DNA of 64,000 nucleotides from Straminergon stramineum (GCA_963920665.1 OY987265.1:10979001-11043000); one strand, 5' to 3'. Counted from the first letter of the stretch, positions 12,401-24,009 are shown. Numbers and translations are program-made. The notes: generated by a model from the sequence alone, not told the origin.

Positions 12401-13964
12401 CAGAAATGTATTTTCTTAGCATACATTTTTGGGACGCAAATTGAATGAACTATGAATTTCAAAGTGCTGAGAAAAGTATATCAAAAATCACCCCCGCACT
12501 CTCATAAATACATAGTGGTTGAATTTTATACACAAATCTACAAGGGTTGATTGTAGGTTGCAAGTAGGTGCAATTACCTTACACATCAACAATGCAAATC
12601 CGCCTCACAATTGAGCGTTTGATGTAATAAATAGCTGCTTTTAAGAGTATAACTGTTCCAATTATGGTGACGGACAGAACGAGAACCTCAATGGAGGTGG
12701 ATCCCTCTTTGTGAGCAAGCACAAAGACCTCCGCATCCGAGTTGTTCATGGGAACACTTTGACTGCAGCAGTCATTCTCAACGAGTTGCCCAAAGGCGTG
12801 AAGGAGATTTTCATCACAGGTGCCACGTCGAAGCTGGGCCGTGCAATTTCACTCCACTTGTGCCAGCGAGGTGTGCGAGTTTTGGTGAGTTTCATTTCTT
12901 GCCCACAGTCAAACCGTGATAACCTTCCATAGCACCTTGATTAATGTTCAAATCACTCTAGAAGTTAGCTGAACAAATTGATGCAGGGCTGTACTTGGAA
13001 ATAGATAACTACATTGATTTAATATACCTTATACCAAGCCTATTTTAGAGTTGGAAATTAAATCTGGGAGATTAGATTGGTCTTGAATACTTTTCAGTAA
13101 ATTTTCCTGTGGAATTGACATCTAAACCAAGTCGTTTCATATGTTTTGGAGCTTCGTGGAATTAGTTATGAGTTTTTAAAGTGGAAATGCAGTGGTCACT
13201 GTAAGCATCCTCCTCTTGAATCGTACACGATTTGTACATTGCGGAAGCAATGAGAAATCCGAATGTACAAATTATAGTGTACATTTCACGAGATTGATGC
13301 TTTTAGAGGCTGAGCGCTTGATGAAACTCGTCCTTTATTAACTATTTATACATCAAACCTTCGTGCTCCTTTCAGATGTTGACAACTTCCCGAGATCGGT
13401 TTGAGACGATCCAATCCGAATTGGCACCCCAGTACCGAGAAAACATGGTCCAAGTGACGAAATACCAAGCTGGCCAAACATGTAAAACTTGGGTGATGGG
13501 GAAATGGGCGACGCCAGCTGAACAGAAATGGGCACCTCCCGGCACACACTTCCACCAATTCGTGGTACCAACGATTGAGGAATGCCGAACGGACTGCACT
13601 TACGGGAAGCTCTCGGCCATGCACGTGCCCAAAGAAATGAAAGGCTTCCGCTCATGCGAGGTACCCCAAAATTCTCACACAACCCGCCTTCGAACTCTGG
13701 TTTCTTTGTTGCTCGAGGGTTTAACCTCTTTTCAATTTGATTTTCACAAATTGATAGAATCACCTATATTTTGACACGAGAGAATTGAATGTTGGTTTTT
13801 TGCAGATGACAATGCCGCGAGGTGTGGTGCACGCTTGTCATGCGGGAGGACTTGTCCACGCTTTGGAAGGGTGGGAGCACCATGAAGTCGGTGCCATTGA
13901 TGTGAACCGCATTGGCGAAACATGGGATGCGGCTCTGAAGCATGGTTTCAAACCTGTTTGTTGA
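6488..13964 (+). CDS. CER3: CER1/CER3 (WAX2)-family very-long-chain alkane-forming enzyme, copy A, nine exons
   Basis: Exons: 6488-6547, 8491-8711, 9975-10210, 10622-10841, 11355-11733, 12163-12270, 12678-12884, 13376-13660, 13806-13964. All introns are GT-AG and all phases agree, giving 624 residues, the usual family length. The protein begins MASKPGAW as in CER1. The membrane fatty-acid-hydroxylase part has histidine boxes HRALH (146-150), HSHHH (159-163) and HSLHH (248-252), plus a GHCNFEF block at 220. The C-terminal WAX2 part has [10 protein letters not shown] (455-464), CKTW (513), [10 protein letters not shown] (533-542) and [11 protein letters not shown] (577-587), typical of CER3. 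Family members act at the endoplasmic reticulum, turning very-long-chain acyl-CoA through an aldehyde into alkanes for surface wax. In Arabidopsis CER3 works with CER1 and cytochrome b5. The N-terminal half looks more like CER1, so the exact subfamily is open. ATG 6488 was chosen by homology. Confidence 0.93.
9158..9481 (+). mobile_element. MITE in intron 2 of gene A
   Basis: The termini are inverted: AAGGTAGGTCCATAAAGCAC on the left, and on the right GCGTTATGGACCTCC followed by TACCTT. Length is about 324 bases. Inside is a second inverted pair around ATTTGTACATT and GTACAAATAGTGTACATTT. The copy B counterpart is 45237-45563. Diverged relatives lie in intron 7 of both genes (about 13025-13330 and 49380-49690), at 16725-16998 and, reversed, at 53475-53790. 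I could not fix the target duplication or superfamily. Confidence 0.65.
13025..13330 (+). repeat. Degenerate relative of the intron-2 MITE, in intron 7 of gene A
   Basis: Sequence such as TTCAGTAAATTTTCC, CAAGTCGTTTCATATG and the inner hairpin around GATTTGTACATTGCGG and GTACAAATTATAGTGTACA parallels 9158-9481. The copy B equivalent is about 49380-49690. The insertion therefore predates the duplication. Confidence 0.6.
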
Positions 13965-14747
13965 GTTGTGAACAATCTGTGCGTCACGAGTTTGTATTTG
14001 GCTCTAGTGTTTTTTACCGATGATTCGGTTTACGTACCATAGAATCCCATTTCAAGTGGCAGTCAATCATCTGCAGGTTGTCCGTCAGCCGGCACTTCAA
14101 TCTACCTCTAAATATTTTTCTGTGCTGTTAAACTACTTTAGCCGATATTAATAGCAATGGGTCTTGTCACATTGCTTCATTCTTCAGTGGGATTTCTTAG
14201 CAGCAGTTGCAGAAAGGAAGGTTTGATAGTGGTGATGTTGCCATCACTTTTCAAATTGAAGTTGTTACAACCACAGATATTGACTCTGGAATCGGCAAGT
14301 TGTATTTGATTTGCAAATTTTGTTTCAAGGAAGCTTGACATGACCGAAGGTTTTTCTGTTCAATCATCGTGTTGGAAAGTTCAAACACTAGCAATTCACA
14401 TTCATGGTTAATAGAATTATCCCCAACAGACTCTATGGCTTGATCAACATTGGTTTGCAAGTGAATGTTCTCTTCTTCTTAGAGTGTATTTTAATTTGAT
14501 GTTAGGGGTGGTTTTAACGAAAGTGACTGAAAGGAATTTAGGCACATCTTTAGACCACATTCGTGTCACATACGCCACACTTGACATTAAGTGCAAAATT
14601 AGTCCTAGGGCTTTGTATAATTTTATGTGAACAATGGAATATTATGCACAAGCTTCTAACATAAGGGAATAATATCCAATATTTTTGGAGTTATGCTTAA
14701 GGTCATAGTGAGCAATTTCTTTCCAATCATTTCATTTTGGCTTTTAA
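13965..14747. other. 3' flank of gene A
   Basis: Similarity with copy B continues to about 14306 and contains the empty target site of the hAT-like MITE, CTCTAGTG near 14003-14010. The rest is unique-looking AT-rich sequence. No poly(A) signal could be assigned securely. Confidence 0.5.
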
Positions 14748-14970
14748 CCCCAAAACGATGAGGCGGACATTTTTTGTCTAATGAATGACAAGGAATGCTC
14801 ATGTGTAGGATAGAAGTGTAACTATTCATCCTTGGAATTAGGGTTGGAAAGGGGAGATCTTCTACAGTAGTTTGACTTCCAATGAGTATTTTTGATTTTT
14901 TGAAAGTAGATGATGTCACACAATTCCAAAATGACTGATTTCCACGGTAACCGCAAAGCCTGATCGAACA
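14748..14970 (+). mobile_element. TTAA-flanked MITE family member (right end decayed)
   Basis: TTAA at 14744-14747 is followed by CCC and a GGCGGACA block, then AATGACAAGGAATGC, GGGGAGATCTTCTACAGTAG, GATGATGTCACAC and CTGATTTCCACGG. The same order of blocks occurs at 45768-45989, about 25565-25790, 51955-52176 (reverse) and about 25815-26030 (reverse). The right terminus seen in the other copies is not recognisable here. Confidence 0.6.
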
Positions 14971-15373
14971 TTTCTCTGCGGTGTTTTTTTCGTTGCTTGG
15001 GCATTGAGGGGTTAAAGTAGTTCATATTTCTTAGTTTCCAATTGTAGGTACTCATGTTCCTTGATGTTCAAGACTGTTTTTTAATGTTCTTGGATGAATT
15101 CTGTAAGCTTCAATTCTAGAATGCTCATACTGTGCATAACTGTAGACCAACTGCCTGGTGAGCATCATCCTTGCAATTACTTTTTCAAATTTCCTTGATT
15201 CGTTTTGTTTGATTGTTTAACTTACATGTGCATTTTGAGGAATTGTCGTTGACAACAACAGCAGCTTGATGATTCTACACATTGGGTGAAATCTAACCTC
15301 ATGGAGTTTTCAGTTTTTGATTAATGGTTTGGCAAATGATTAAATTGCCAAATTCTAGAGTAAAACAACTACA

Positions 15374-15600
15374 CTAAATAGTGAAATTAGGTTGCCCCAC
15401 ACTAATTTCTCAACATTCGACACTAAATAAATATTTACAATTTTTGTACAAGAATGCACTACTTTTGAATTGAGTATTGTTGTAATTGGGATCATGAACT
15501 TCCAAGTGTACAAATGAAAATATTTGTAGAAGTATTTGTTGACTTTTATGACTTATATAGTAACTTCCTTGGGGTAAGGCAACCTAATTTCACTATTAAG
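15374..15600. mobile_element. MITE-like element with 23-base inverted ends
   Basis: AAATAGTGAAATTAGGTTGC on the left is matched in inverse by GCAACCTAATTTCACTATT on the right, with about 180 bases of AT-rich sequence between. The target duplication is unclear. Confidence 0.55.
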
Positions 15601-16724
15601 TATAGGATAAACTAACCCATTGCCGCCATCTTCCCATTATTGCCACTGAACTTTTGGCCCCATTACCTCCACAAAACTCCTCTAACTCCATTTATTTTAG
15701 TAACCAAATTAACGCATTAATTCTAACTTGGGCAACGTGTGAATCTTTGATTGGTGAATATCCATATACTAATAAATACACTTTAAGGCATCAATGGGTT
15801 GTTAATATGACATTTATCACTCTACTCCATGGGCGGTTTTATAATTTCAGGGCAGCCAACTTCAAAAATTCACTGAAATTGCAATTTTAATCAAAAAATT
15901 ATAATTCTACTTAGGTTTGATTCGTGAAACATGTGCACACCTTTGAAAAATAGGTGCCCTTGTTGGAGTTGGTTCCAACATGATCAGATTGCTAATTAGG
16001 GTGGTAATAGGTTGGTCTACCTAAAGTCTTGTTGCTTGTGGGCAATGGTCAACTTGGGGTACCCAAAAAGGTTGTCTTAACTATATTGTCAGTCTGGTCC
16101 CTTGTGTCAAATGACTTCATCTTTTAAATATAATAAAGTATGATTTCACAAAATGTGGTTTCAACTACCTAGATTGGTTATGTATCAAGAAAAAAAATCA
16201 TCATAATTAAAGAATTTTAAGAATTTTAAATGAATTTTTTAGTTGAAAAAGTAAGTTTTATCCTATATACGTAAAATCCTCAATAACAAGCATGTGGAAT
16301 ATCAAATAATTTTATTCTAATATGATTTTTGGATATGACTTATATTTTGTGGTCCAATACATAAAATAATTAATTTTATCAATAAATAATTAATAAACTG
16401 TGCATTATGATGCCTACAAATCCCCAAATTTTAGCATTTTTTCTCACGTCTATGAATAGATCAAAAAATTTCAAATTTAAAAAAAAAATTCATTAGGAAT
16501 TTCCAAATATACATTGTAAACTCATTGAGGTGCAAGAATTTTTTTTTCATTTTAGGATCTCCTTAATTAATCAAAATTAAAAAATTAAACAAACTTCGGA
16601 GGTTTTAAACAAAAATCACCTAATTAGTGTGTCCAAAAAGTGATACTACAAGCATACCATTGCCCTTGTGGCAATTTGTATGCTTTTATTAGCATGCAAT
16701 TCTTGTCTTCTTGACATTGTTTGA

Positions 16725-16998
16725 AGTAGGAGGTTCATAAAGTGAGAAGACTCTAAAAGCACTTTCTAATACAGAGGTACATGCTACTTTTGTCAATGTA
16801 TTAAGGATGAACATACTACATGTGGGCACTTTTAGCTTGCTTTGTGATTTCAGTTTTAAAATTCATAATTAAATCCACAAAGGTAAAAAAAAATACAAAA
16901 CAACTTGAGTAAGATGCTAATTCCATTTATCTTTCAAGGAAAATTTTCGGAAGATGTAAATCACCTACTAAAGGGTCATGTCATGAACCTCCTACCTT
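16725..16998 (-). mobile_element. MITE related to the intron-2 element
   Basis: The left end GTAGGAGGTTCATAAAG and right end GAACCTCCTACCTT are inverted copies. Inside, ATGCTAATTCCATTTATC and TTCAAGGAAAATTTTC match the reverse of the intron-2 MITE. Length is about 274 bases. Confidence 0.5.
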
Positions 16999-18320
16999 AT
17001 TTCTTATTACACATTGTCCAATTGCAAATACTTGAGTGTTCCTACTTTTAGCATGAAGAAACTTGGACATGACAAACCAAATTTGTCATGAGAGATTGAT
17101 GAACCCAAATGGGTATACAATCTTTTTGATGTGAGGCTGTCTTTTTGATGTGAGGAATGTGTAAGGCTATCTTTTGAGTGGATAGTGAGGAAGGCATGTT
17201 GAGGCAATCAAATTATTTTTCAAAACCCAGTACCCCCCTCACTCTTGTATTTTTGAAAACAAAATCATTTGACAATCGATATGGGATAATTTGTATTCGT
17301 TTTCCGTATCTGCATATATACGGGATATGTACGATATCATAATATTCATATTAGGATCAACAATAGGAAGGGTGTGTTTTTATTTTTTTTCAAAAATGAT
17401 CAATGGCTACTAATTGGGGAGGGGGCTAATTAATTGAGCAGGAAGTGGAGGGTGATTTTTGACTGGATAGTGAGAATCTCAAGTAATCTCAAGTAGAATG
17501 TTGTCATTACCAAGTCAATTCTTACAAATAAGATAGGGATACGAAAACTTCTTATATTAGTTTCTAGTATCATCAACTCCAAACCTTATATATTATGATG
17601 TTAACCAAATGAGGGGATAGTAACAAATTGGGTACATAGTGATTTCCAAAGGGGGGACAAGTGACATTATCCCATTGGCTGTTAAGTTTTTTTGATAATT
17701 TCTTATGCAATGAGGAAAATTTAATTTTAAATCCAAACAATGAAAAGTTAGGGACAAACATTTGGAATATGTTGAAAAAACTTCTAAAATTTTGACTTCA
17801 TAGATTGCAAGATAATAGGACTTGAAGTTAGAAGAATTTTTTTTTCTTGAAACCACCCCAACATAGCTAATAAAGTTTGACTCTTCTTAGAATAAAATTT
17901 GAAGAATAAAATTTGTTTTTTTTGGAAAATTTGATGCCATATTTTATTAGTTTTATACATGCCAAATTTCAAAAGTTGATGAGCTTTTTGCAAAAGATTC
18001 CTTGAAGGTTCTTAAATTGCCCGAGTTGCCCAAAAGATTTAGGGCAATTTAATTTTTGATCCAGGCACCCAATTAGAGAATAAATTAGTCTTTCACCCAA
18101 GAAGTACATGTTTATACATTGTATCCAAATTTCATAAACATCCGACCAAAAATGACTTCCTAAGAACCTACCCAAGATTTCTAGCTTTCATTGAATGGAC
18201 AATTGGTCCTTTAGGGATTAATTTCTATAATAACTTAAAGTGGGTATTCTCCAAAACACCACTAATTGCTATTGTGCCTAATTACTATTATTAGACTATT
18301 CAAAATTTTATATTTTCTTC

Positions 18321-18608
18321 TTGGCAAGTCAAAGGAGATTCCAAGGCACCAAAGAACACGGCATTTGGTTTTTGTATGCAAAAGTTAGAAAGGAACAAAG
18401 TTTGGTTCTAAAAGCATTTCTTCTACATTGGTACATAATTGATTTGGAAGATGTACACAGAGTGAGTGAAGATGGCGGTTTAGGGTCACTAGTGCATTTG
18501 GAGGGGCCCATTGTATATTACCAAGGTGTGTTGACTAGCACTCCACTTGTTTCTGGTCTTGGGGAGGGTTCCCATGAAACTTGCATTCAATCACCTTGGC
18601 CCAATTGA
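18321..18608 (+). pseudogene. Probable Ty1/copia retrotransposon trace (linker before RNase H)
   Basis: An open stretch of about 95 residues contains QGTKEHGIWFLY and, about ten residues on, LVLKAF. This spacing is typical of copia polyproteins just before the DADW motif of RNase H. The DADW motif itself is not preserved and the sequence after LVLKAF does not fit well. A short decayed fragment of a copia-type polyprotein is the best reading, not a functional gene. The call rests on a few short motifs. Confidence 0.45.
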
Positions 18609-18624
18609 AAACTCAAAAGGATGT

Positions 18625-18898
18625 TATGGAAGGCTTTTATTAATCATGCTTGTGTAGCTTGGCTAGAAGCTTCCAAACTATGGTAGAACCACCCATAAGA
18701 AACCACTTAAGCATTATGTGCATGATCAAGAGCAACAAAAGACAATGTAAATTCTCTACCTTGTAGAAAGATAGAAATCATCGAGATTGCAATTTTTTTG
18801 GTAATTTTCTGCCTTGAATTGAAATTACTATGAATTTTAGTAGTCAAAAGTTGATATGGACCCCTCTCCAACACATAGAATCTTCCATAATTGTTCAT
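18625..18898 (-). pseudogene. Decayed reading frame shared with 53187-53483
   Basis: Minus-strand translation gives HSNFNSRQKITKKIAISMIS, then SIFLQGREFTL and ALDHAHNA. This matches the forward frame at 53187-53483 (HCNFNSRKK, ISIISIFLHG, ALEHARKHLSDW). The DNA after the stop also continues the match (GGGTGGTTCTACCATA). I do not recognise the protein. Its recurrence at two unrelated loci points to a mobile-element origin. Confidence 0.4.
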
Positions 18899-19109
18899 TC
18901 AAAGATAACTTTGGCTCACAAAGCCAAGCACATGTGTCATGACATTGATGGTTAGAAGATGGTTGGAAACCAAGACCTGATGATTAGAAATCAATCACTT
19001 CTCTATTGAATTTCTTAGTAACTATATATTGGCCATGGGGCTTGGTTGGTATTGGGTGGTTCTACTATATAAATGAACTCTAACCCAACAAGGTTGGGTT
19101 ATTCATTAA

Positions 19110-19382
19110 AAGAGATTTGGCCAAATAGAAGGCCATTTTAAGCCTGTTCCCCAGTAGTGAGGGCATGGTTGACAACAGTCAACCATTATAATTTATTTTT
19201 TAAAATTAAAAAAGATATTTGTCTTAAAATCGAAAGAAAAGTCGAAAAAAAAGTTTGGGGATTTTTTTTTTCAAAAATTTGACGTGGCCACCTCTTGACT
19301 ACATTAACATACTGTAGTGGCATAGTTCACTGAGTTCTCCATTGCTGGGAACTCGCAACCTTCTATTTGGCCAGATCTCTCC
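19110..19382. mobile_element. Tourist-like MITE (TAA target)
   Basis: The inverted ends AGAGATTTGGCCAAATAG and CTATTTGGCCAGATCTCTCC bound a 273-base element. TAA precedes it at 19107-19109 and follows it at 19383-19385. A three-base TAA/TTA target and short length fit PIF/Harbinger-type MITEs. The inside holds AT-rich sequence and a GACGTGGCCACC block. Confidence 0.65.
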
Positions 19383-21209
19383 TAATGCCACAAGTAGTTT
19401 GACAACATCTAGTTACAATCTAGTTTTTTTGGATTTAGGACTCATAGGACGATGCAATGGCTTAAGGGTTGTTCCCACTTGGTTGTAGATAGGATCATGT
19501 GCTTTGTTTTAAGCATGGTCAGAAATTAATTTCAACTTTAGTTCACACTGAATGTAGCCTTCAAGATTTTTGTGTCATTAGCTACTAATTAATGGAATGG
19601 GTCTTATTGAAAGTTAATGGGACACAAAGACCCCCAAGTTGATAAGAACACTTTAGAAGTTCTCAAATCTTTTTTTTTTTTAGATTTTTGGCTTTTGGTT
19701 AATCACTACTTTTGAAGTGGTGGGCCTCTAACACTACCTCATTAAATAGCCTTAGTATTGTCATTAGAGGCCTACGACACCACGTGCCACCTAAGTTCGA
19801 CATTTACCAAGATTCATAGGTGAGAATGTATTTTCATTTATTAGTCCTTTACAACTCCAAAACCGCTTCCCAAAGACCAGGTGGGAACATACCTTAAGAT
19901 GGAAAGTTTTGCCTCCCCTATTGGACTGATAGGAGTTTTTGCTTGTTGCTGCGGCTCTGTTCCTCTTGTTTCCTGCTCCTTTGCATTTGGATCTTCACAA
20001 TGTAAACCCCCCCCAAAAATTCTGCAGGAGACCAATTATGTCTCTTGGTTCAATGTACTGTTTCCCTTACCAATGGAAATTGTCCGTTTGTTTCCCAAAA
20101 CCCCCCCAAAACAAACTTGCATTCAATATTGAAAAAGGGAGAAAAACAACCCTGCAAGGAATTGACAGCTCCGTCAATGGCAATTTAATTTAATTTGTCT
20201 GTTTTTTTCCTTTATTTCCGAAAGATCAAAGTCTAAGCTAAGCTCGCATCAACCAGTACCCATGTAACGGCCTACTGACAGATGCCTCACCAAAGTGAAG
20301 CACAAGTTGAAGAGACATAAAGAGTTTGAGAGTGACATCAATGCACATGTCACAGGTGACGATTGACACAGACTCATGTTCAATTTGGAAGTTCCTACAT
20401 GTTCCATCAATGTTGTCCTCCCTCATTGAAATACTTAAAAATGGGTTGAAATAATGTTACGGTACTGCACCTCAAATGGACCACTCCTCAAAATCGAACC
20501 CTATTTTTGATTGAAGGAAACTCAGTAGGAAAGATATCTGAAATGGTGCGCATAATAACGACAGATGTAGGGTGAAAAGGCATTTTGAAAAGTTGTGAAT
20601 CTCTACTTTTAAGGTAGTCTGCTCATAAACTGTGCATTTAACCCCTAAATGTGTCGACGTCCATTTTCTGGACGATGAACAGTTTGAAACACCAATTTCA
20701 TCCTCTTAACTACTTGGATGAAAGTGATTTTAATTTGTGAAGATACATTATCAATTCTTTGTCTTATCTAAGGGTTGGATTTGGTGTTACTAGAGTTCAT
20801 ATTTTTCTATAATTACAAATGTGCAAGTATGTCAAGTGGTCAAACTGCATTGACTTTAGTTCTAAATTGGATTAGCCAAAATGAGGTCATAGATAGGAAG
20901 AACACAAAAATTTCAAAAAATCACCATGTGAAGAGAACCTCATTTCAAATCCATTCCAACAAATTTTACTAAAAAAATGATAATATTTTGCTTGTAATCG
21001 AATTTTGAAGGAATTTTGGAATTTCTCTTTCAAAATTTATAAAAAAATATTGGTGATAAAATTGTGAATCTAACCATACAGATGGAATCGAAAAATCATA
21101 ATCTAAAACTTTCATTTGTATATCAATTCCAAAATATGCTTCCAAATAGCACTTTATAATGACTTTTTTCAAATTGTCAATTCTGGAGATGAATCTGGAT
21201 GTTTAGGGG
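19383..21209. other. Intergenic stretch, no gene seen
   Basis: No protein with recognisable motifs appears on either strand. Short open frames around 19840-20200 overlap on both strands and carry no domain signature. Terminal-like CCCTAAA/TTTAGGG-type blocks linked to dispersed repeats occur throughout 20-24 kb. Confidence 0.45.
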
Positions 21210-21950
21210 TTAAGGGCTGGTCGGCCATTTCGATGGTTCTTCGATGCACGAAAAGATTTTTCTTTATTTTTCACTTGAAGAAAAATTGATGTGGAATCTA
21301 ACCCAAGTGGTTTCATATTTTTCCGAGCAGTTTTGAATTACTTATGAATTTCTAAAGAATTCTGCCATAGATATCTATTTCTTGATCGTAGGCCTTACAA
21401 AACCCACACATGTGTAATCTGAAAAAAGATATGGCTTCACCAAAAACAAGCACTAGAACATGTAGAAAGTAATAGATAAGGTTCCAAAATGCGACCTTTA
21501 CTAAACTAAACTCCTAAAGGACTAAGGTCTATTTTTTGACAAAAATCACTCAAAATTGTCATTTCTGCTGCGGTCTTTCAAGAAAGAAAAAAAAATCAAA
21601 ATTCAAAAATCCAACCATAGGATCTTGTACTATATTTGTATGAGATCATGTGGTAAAATTTTTATCAAGTTTGACTGCACAAATTGAAAAATATTAGCAT
21701 TCAAAGTTGGGGGAGAAAAGTTTTTTTGAACACAGGTAAACATTTCAGAAATGGACCCACCTTGGCTCTTATTCCATCCACTAGCACAGTATAAAGGAAT
21801 GTTTGACAAATTTTAAATTGCTCCAACATCATTGACAAAACATTCAATGCTTTACACATATGCCTTGTACAACTTGTGAATGTCCATTTCAGAACTTGGC
21901 TAGGGACAATCTTTAGAAGACGAGTGGATTTAGAGCAGACTATCATAGTA
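21210..21950 (+). repeat. Dispersed repeat, first of a nearby direct pair
   Basis: About 740 bases aligning with 22847-23570 in the same order: GGGCTGGTCGGCC, GATGTGGAATCTAACCCA, AAAGATATGGCTTCACC, AATGGACCCACCTT. Part of it (ATAGGATCTTGTACTATA through TTGAAAAATATTAGCATTC) belongs to a wider family also seen near 26.7, 31.7 and 58.4 kb. No coding capacity is apparent. Confidence 0.75.
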
Positions 21951-22580
21951 TTGTGGAGGTGATAACTTTACAAGTGATTGATTTTTGGTATACTTGTTGT
22001 AGTTGTAATTTCTTGTCTGTGACATGTTTCAATACTACTAAGTTAATGTGATTTCTTGATGTGCATCAAATGGATTTTGGCATCACCTACATGATACTTT
22101 TAGCACCCTACACCTTGCATTTGACAATTTGACAGTTTTGAGTTAGTCAAACTCCTTCCCTCCACAATAGCAGCATTGCAGTGAAGGCTTGTGGGAGTTT
22201 CAGTTACTCTTAAAAAACAAAACTTGCAAGGAATTGTCAAGTCACTGTTTAATTTCATTTGTCTATTTTCCTTGTACAATTTTCAACTGTCCCTCAAAAT
22301 TCTCCAGTTTTCGCAATGTGCAGAAACTAATGTGCACATGGTTCCATTTCAAGTGGTCATTGACAGTTCATATTTAGACTATTTGAAGACATTGCTAATC
22401 CTGCACCTTCACATTTGTGTGCAACTCAGAAATTAAAGAAATTAAAAGCATGTTTGTGGATGTGCCCCTGTGGCTTAATCCATCTCATATGCCAACAGAA
22501 TTAAAGCACAAAAAGGCCAACATGAGTTTAACAAATCCGAAAATGACTTTGATCCTGCCACACATTCGGCAAGAGTGTTA

Positions 22581-22651
22581 AAAATATGTCCTTAATTTAA
22601 AACACGAAAATATGTTCTTAATTTAAAACACGAAAATATGTTCTTAATTTT
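22581..22651 (+). repeat. 26-base tandem repeat, about 2.7 units
   Basis: The 26-base unit starts AAAATATGTCCTTAATTTAA and ends with ACACG. It is repeated at 22581, 22607 and, partly, 22633, with one or two substitutions. Confidence 0.85.
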
Positions 22652-22846
22652 AAGACCATAAGACACCAGCTGAACTGAAGAAGAAGCCATTCTCCATCAG
22701 CTTAATTGATAGGCCCACTTCAACGTACAAAATTCTCAAGCCTGATTAACTACTGTAGTGAGTGTAGTCTGAACCTGAGTTGGACTTTCCGCAATCAATT
22801 GCATCAAATAAGCTAAGTTAAGGTAGTATGCTCTTAAAGCGATTGT

Positions 22847-23570
22847 TTAAGGGCTGGTCGGCCTTTTCCTCCAATGCACGATATTATTTTTTCTTATTTT
22901 ACACTTGAAGAAAAATTGATGTGGAATCTAACCCAGGTGGTTTCATATTTTTTGGATCAGTTCTGAATTACTTATGAATTTCTACAGAATTTTGTCATAG
23001 GTATCTATTTATGATCCTGGGCCTTACAAAACCCACACATGCATAGTCTGAAAAAAGATATGGCTTCACCAAAAACAAGCATTGCGGCATGTAGAAAGTA
23101 ATAGATAGGGTTTTAAAATGCGACCTTTACTGAACTTAACTCTTAAAGGGCCAAGGCCTAATTTTTGACAAAAATCACTCAAAATTGTCATTTCCGTTGC
23201 ATTCATTCAAGAAAAAAAAATTAAAATTAAAAAAAATCTAACCGTAGGATCTTGTACTATACTTGCATGAGATCACGTGGTAAATTTTTTTTATCAAGTT
23301 TGACCGTAGAGATTGGAAAATATTAGCATTCAAAGTTGTGGGGGAATTGTTTTTTGAATTAAGGTAAACATTTCAAAAATGGACCCACCTTCGATCTTAT
23401 TCCATCCACTAGCAAAGTATAAAGGAACATTTGACAAATGTTAAATGACTCTAACATCATCAGTGACAAAACATTCAATGCTTAACACATATCCATTTTA
23501 CAACCTTTTAATGTCCATTTCAGACCCTGGCTAGGGATAGTCTGAAGGAGAGGATCGGAATTACAACAGA
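22847..23570 (+). repeat. Dispersed repeat, second of a nearby direct pair
   Basis: Aligns with 21210-21950 along its whole length with scattered substitutions. The two lie about 1.6 kb apart in the same orientation, from a local duplication or two insertions of one element. Confidence 0.75.
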
Positions 23571-23633
23571 CTACTATACTTGCTAACCCCTTCGGTGTGT
23601 GATGCTTTGAAGCCACTCTGGAGTCCTTAGGGC

Positions 23634-23763
23634 GGGCTTCCATGTGGAGTCGGGGCCTGTGAAGTTCATCGATCAATGGTGGACAAGGAGTTCTAGAAAA
23701 ATCGGACACCCATTCCACCATTGATCGGTGGACTTCACCGACCTTGATTCTACATGGAAGCCT
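23634..23763. ncRNA. Long imperfect RNA-type hairpin (possible small-RNA precursor)
   Basis: Arms 23634-23683 and 23714-23763 (50 bases each) are inverted copies with a 30-base loop. The loop-proximal 14 positions (CGATCAATGGTGGA) are perfect. Nearly all differences are transitions, which pair as G-U in RNA, so a transcript from either strand could be almost fully paired. GC content is higher than around it. No promoter is visible and it could simply be a small MITE. Transcription is not shown. Confidence 0.4.
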
Positions 23764-23792
23764 GACCTTAGTCCTTTTGCAGAGAGACTGAT

Positions 23793-23869
23793 TAACCCCT
23801 AAAGGACCATAAGGTTATTAGGTGGCTTTTGCAACACTGTATTTTGCACCTCTAGTCCTTTAGGGGTTA
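23793..23869. repeat. Small inverted repeat
   Basis: TAACCCCTAAAGGAC at 23793-23807 is matched in perfect inverse by GTCCTTTAGGGGTTA at 23855-23869. The same terminal sequence (CCTTTAGGGGTTAA) marks ends of dispersed repeats elsewhere, for example near 59280. Confidence 0.7.
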
Positions 23870-24009
23870 CTTCTCCAAGTCTCCCACTAGATGGACGGAC
23901 AAACATGTCCTAGGAAATTAGTAAGTCAAGTTTGGACAAACTGCAACCCAAGTGAACCCCAGTCTAATCTCAATTCACTAACTGAAGTTAAGGATGAAAC
24001 AAACAGTAT

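Larger units (their letters stand above)
1..14306. repeat. Segmental duplication, copy A (left end outside the window)
   Basis: This stretch aligns collinearly with 33892-51213, from the first bases of the window through the wax gene and about 340 bases past its stop codon. Exons have identical lengths except for one 2-base gap. Introns and flanks also align, with small indels. Similarity ends near 14306 (copy B near 51213). The left boundary is not visible because the match starts at base 1. Copy A lacks four transposable elements found in copy B and so supplies empty sites for them. Confidence 0.93.
14971..18320. other. Intergenic repeat-rich stretch, no gene seen
   Basis: Two small inverted-repeat elements are annotated separately (15374-15600 and 16725-16998). 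Around 17590-18170 lies a diverged, reverse-orientation relative of the dispersed AT-rich repeat also seen at 26610-28060 and 58345-59280. The rest is AT-rich with no convincing reading frame. Confidence 0.5.

Noticed and set aside
13353..13763. Minus-strand frames opposite exon 8 of gene A
   Set aside because: They mirror a conserved WAX2-domain exon, with no independent support.
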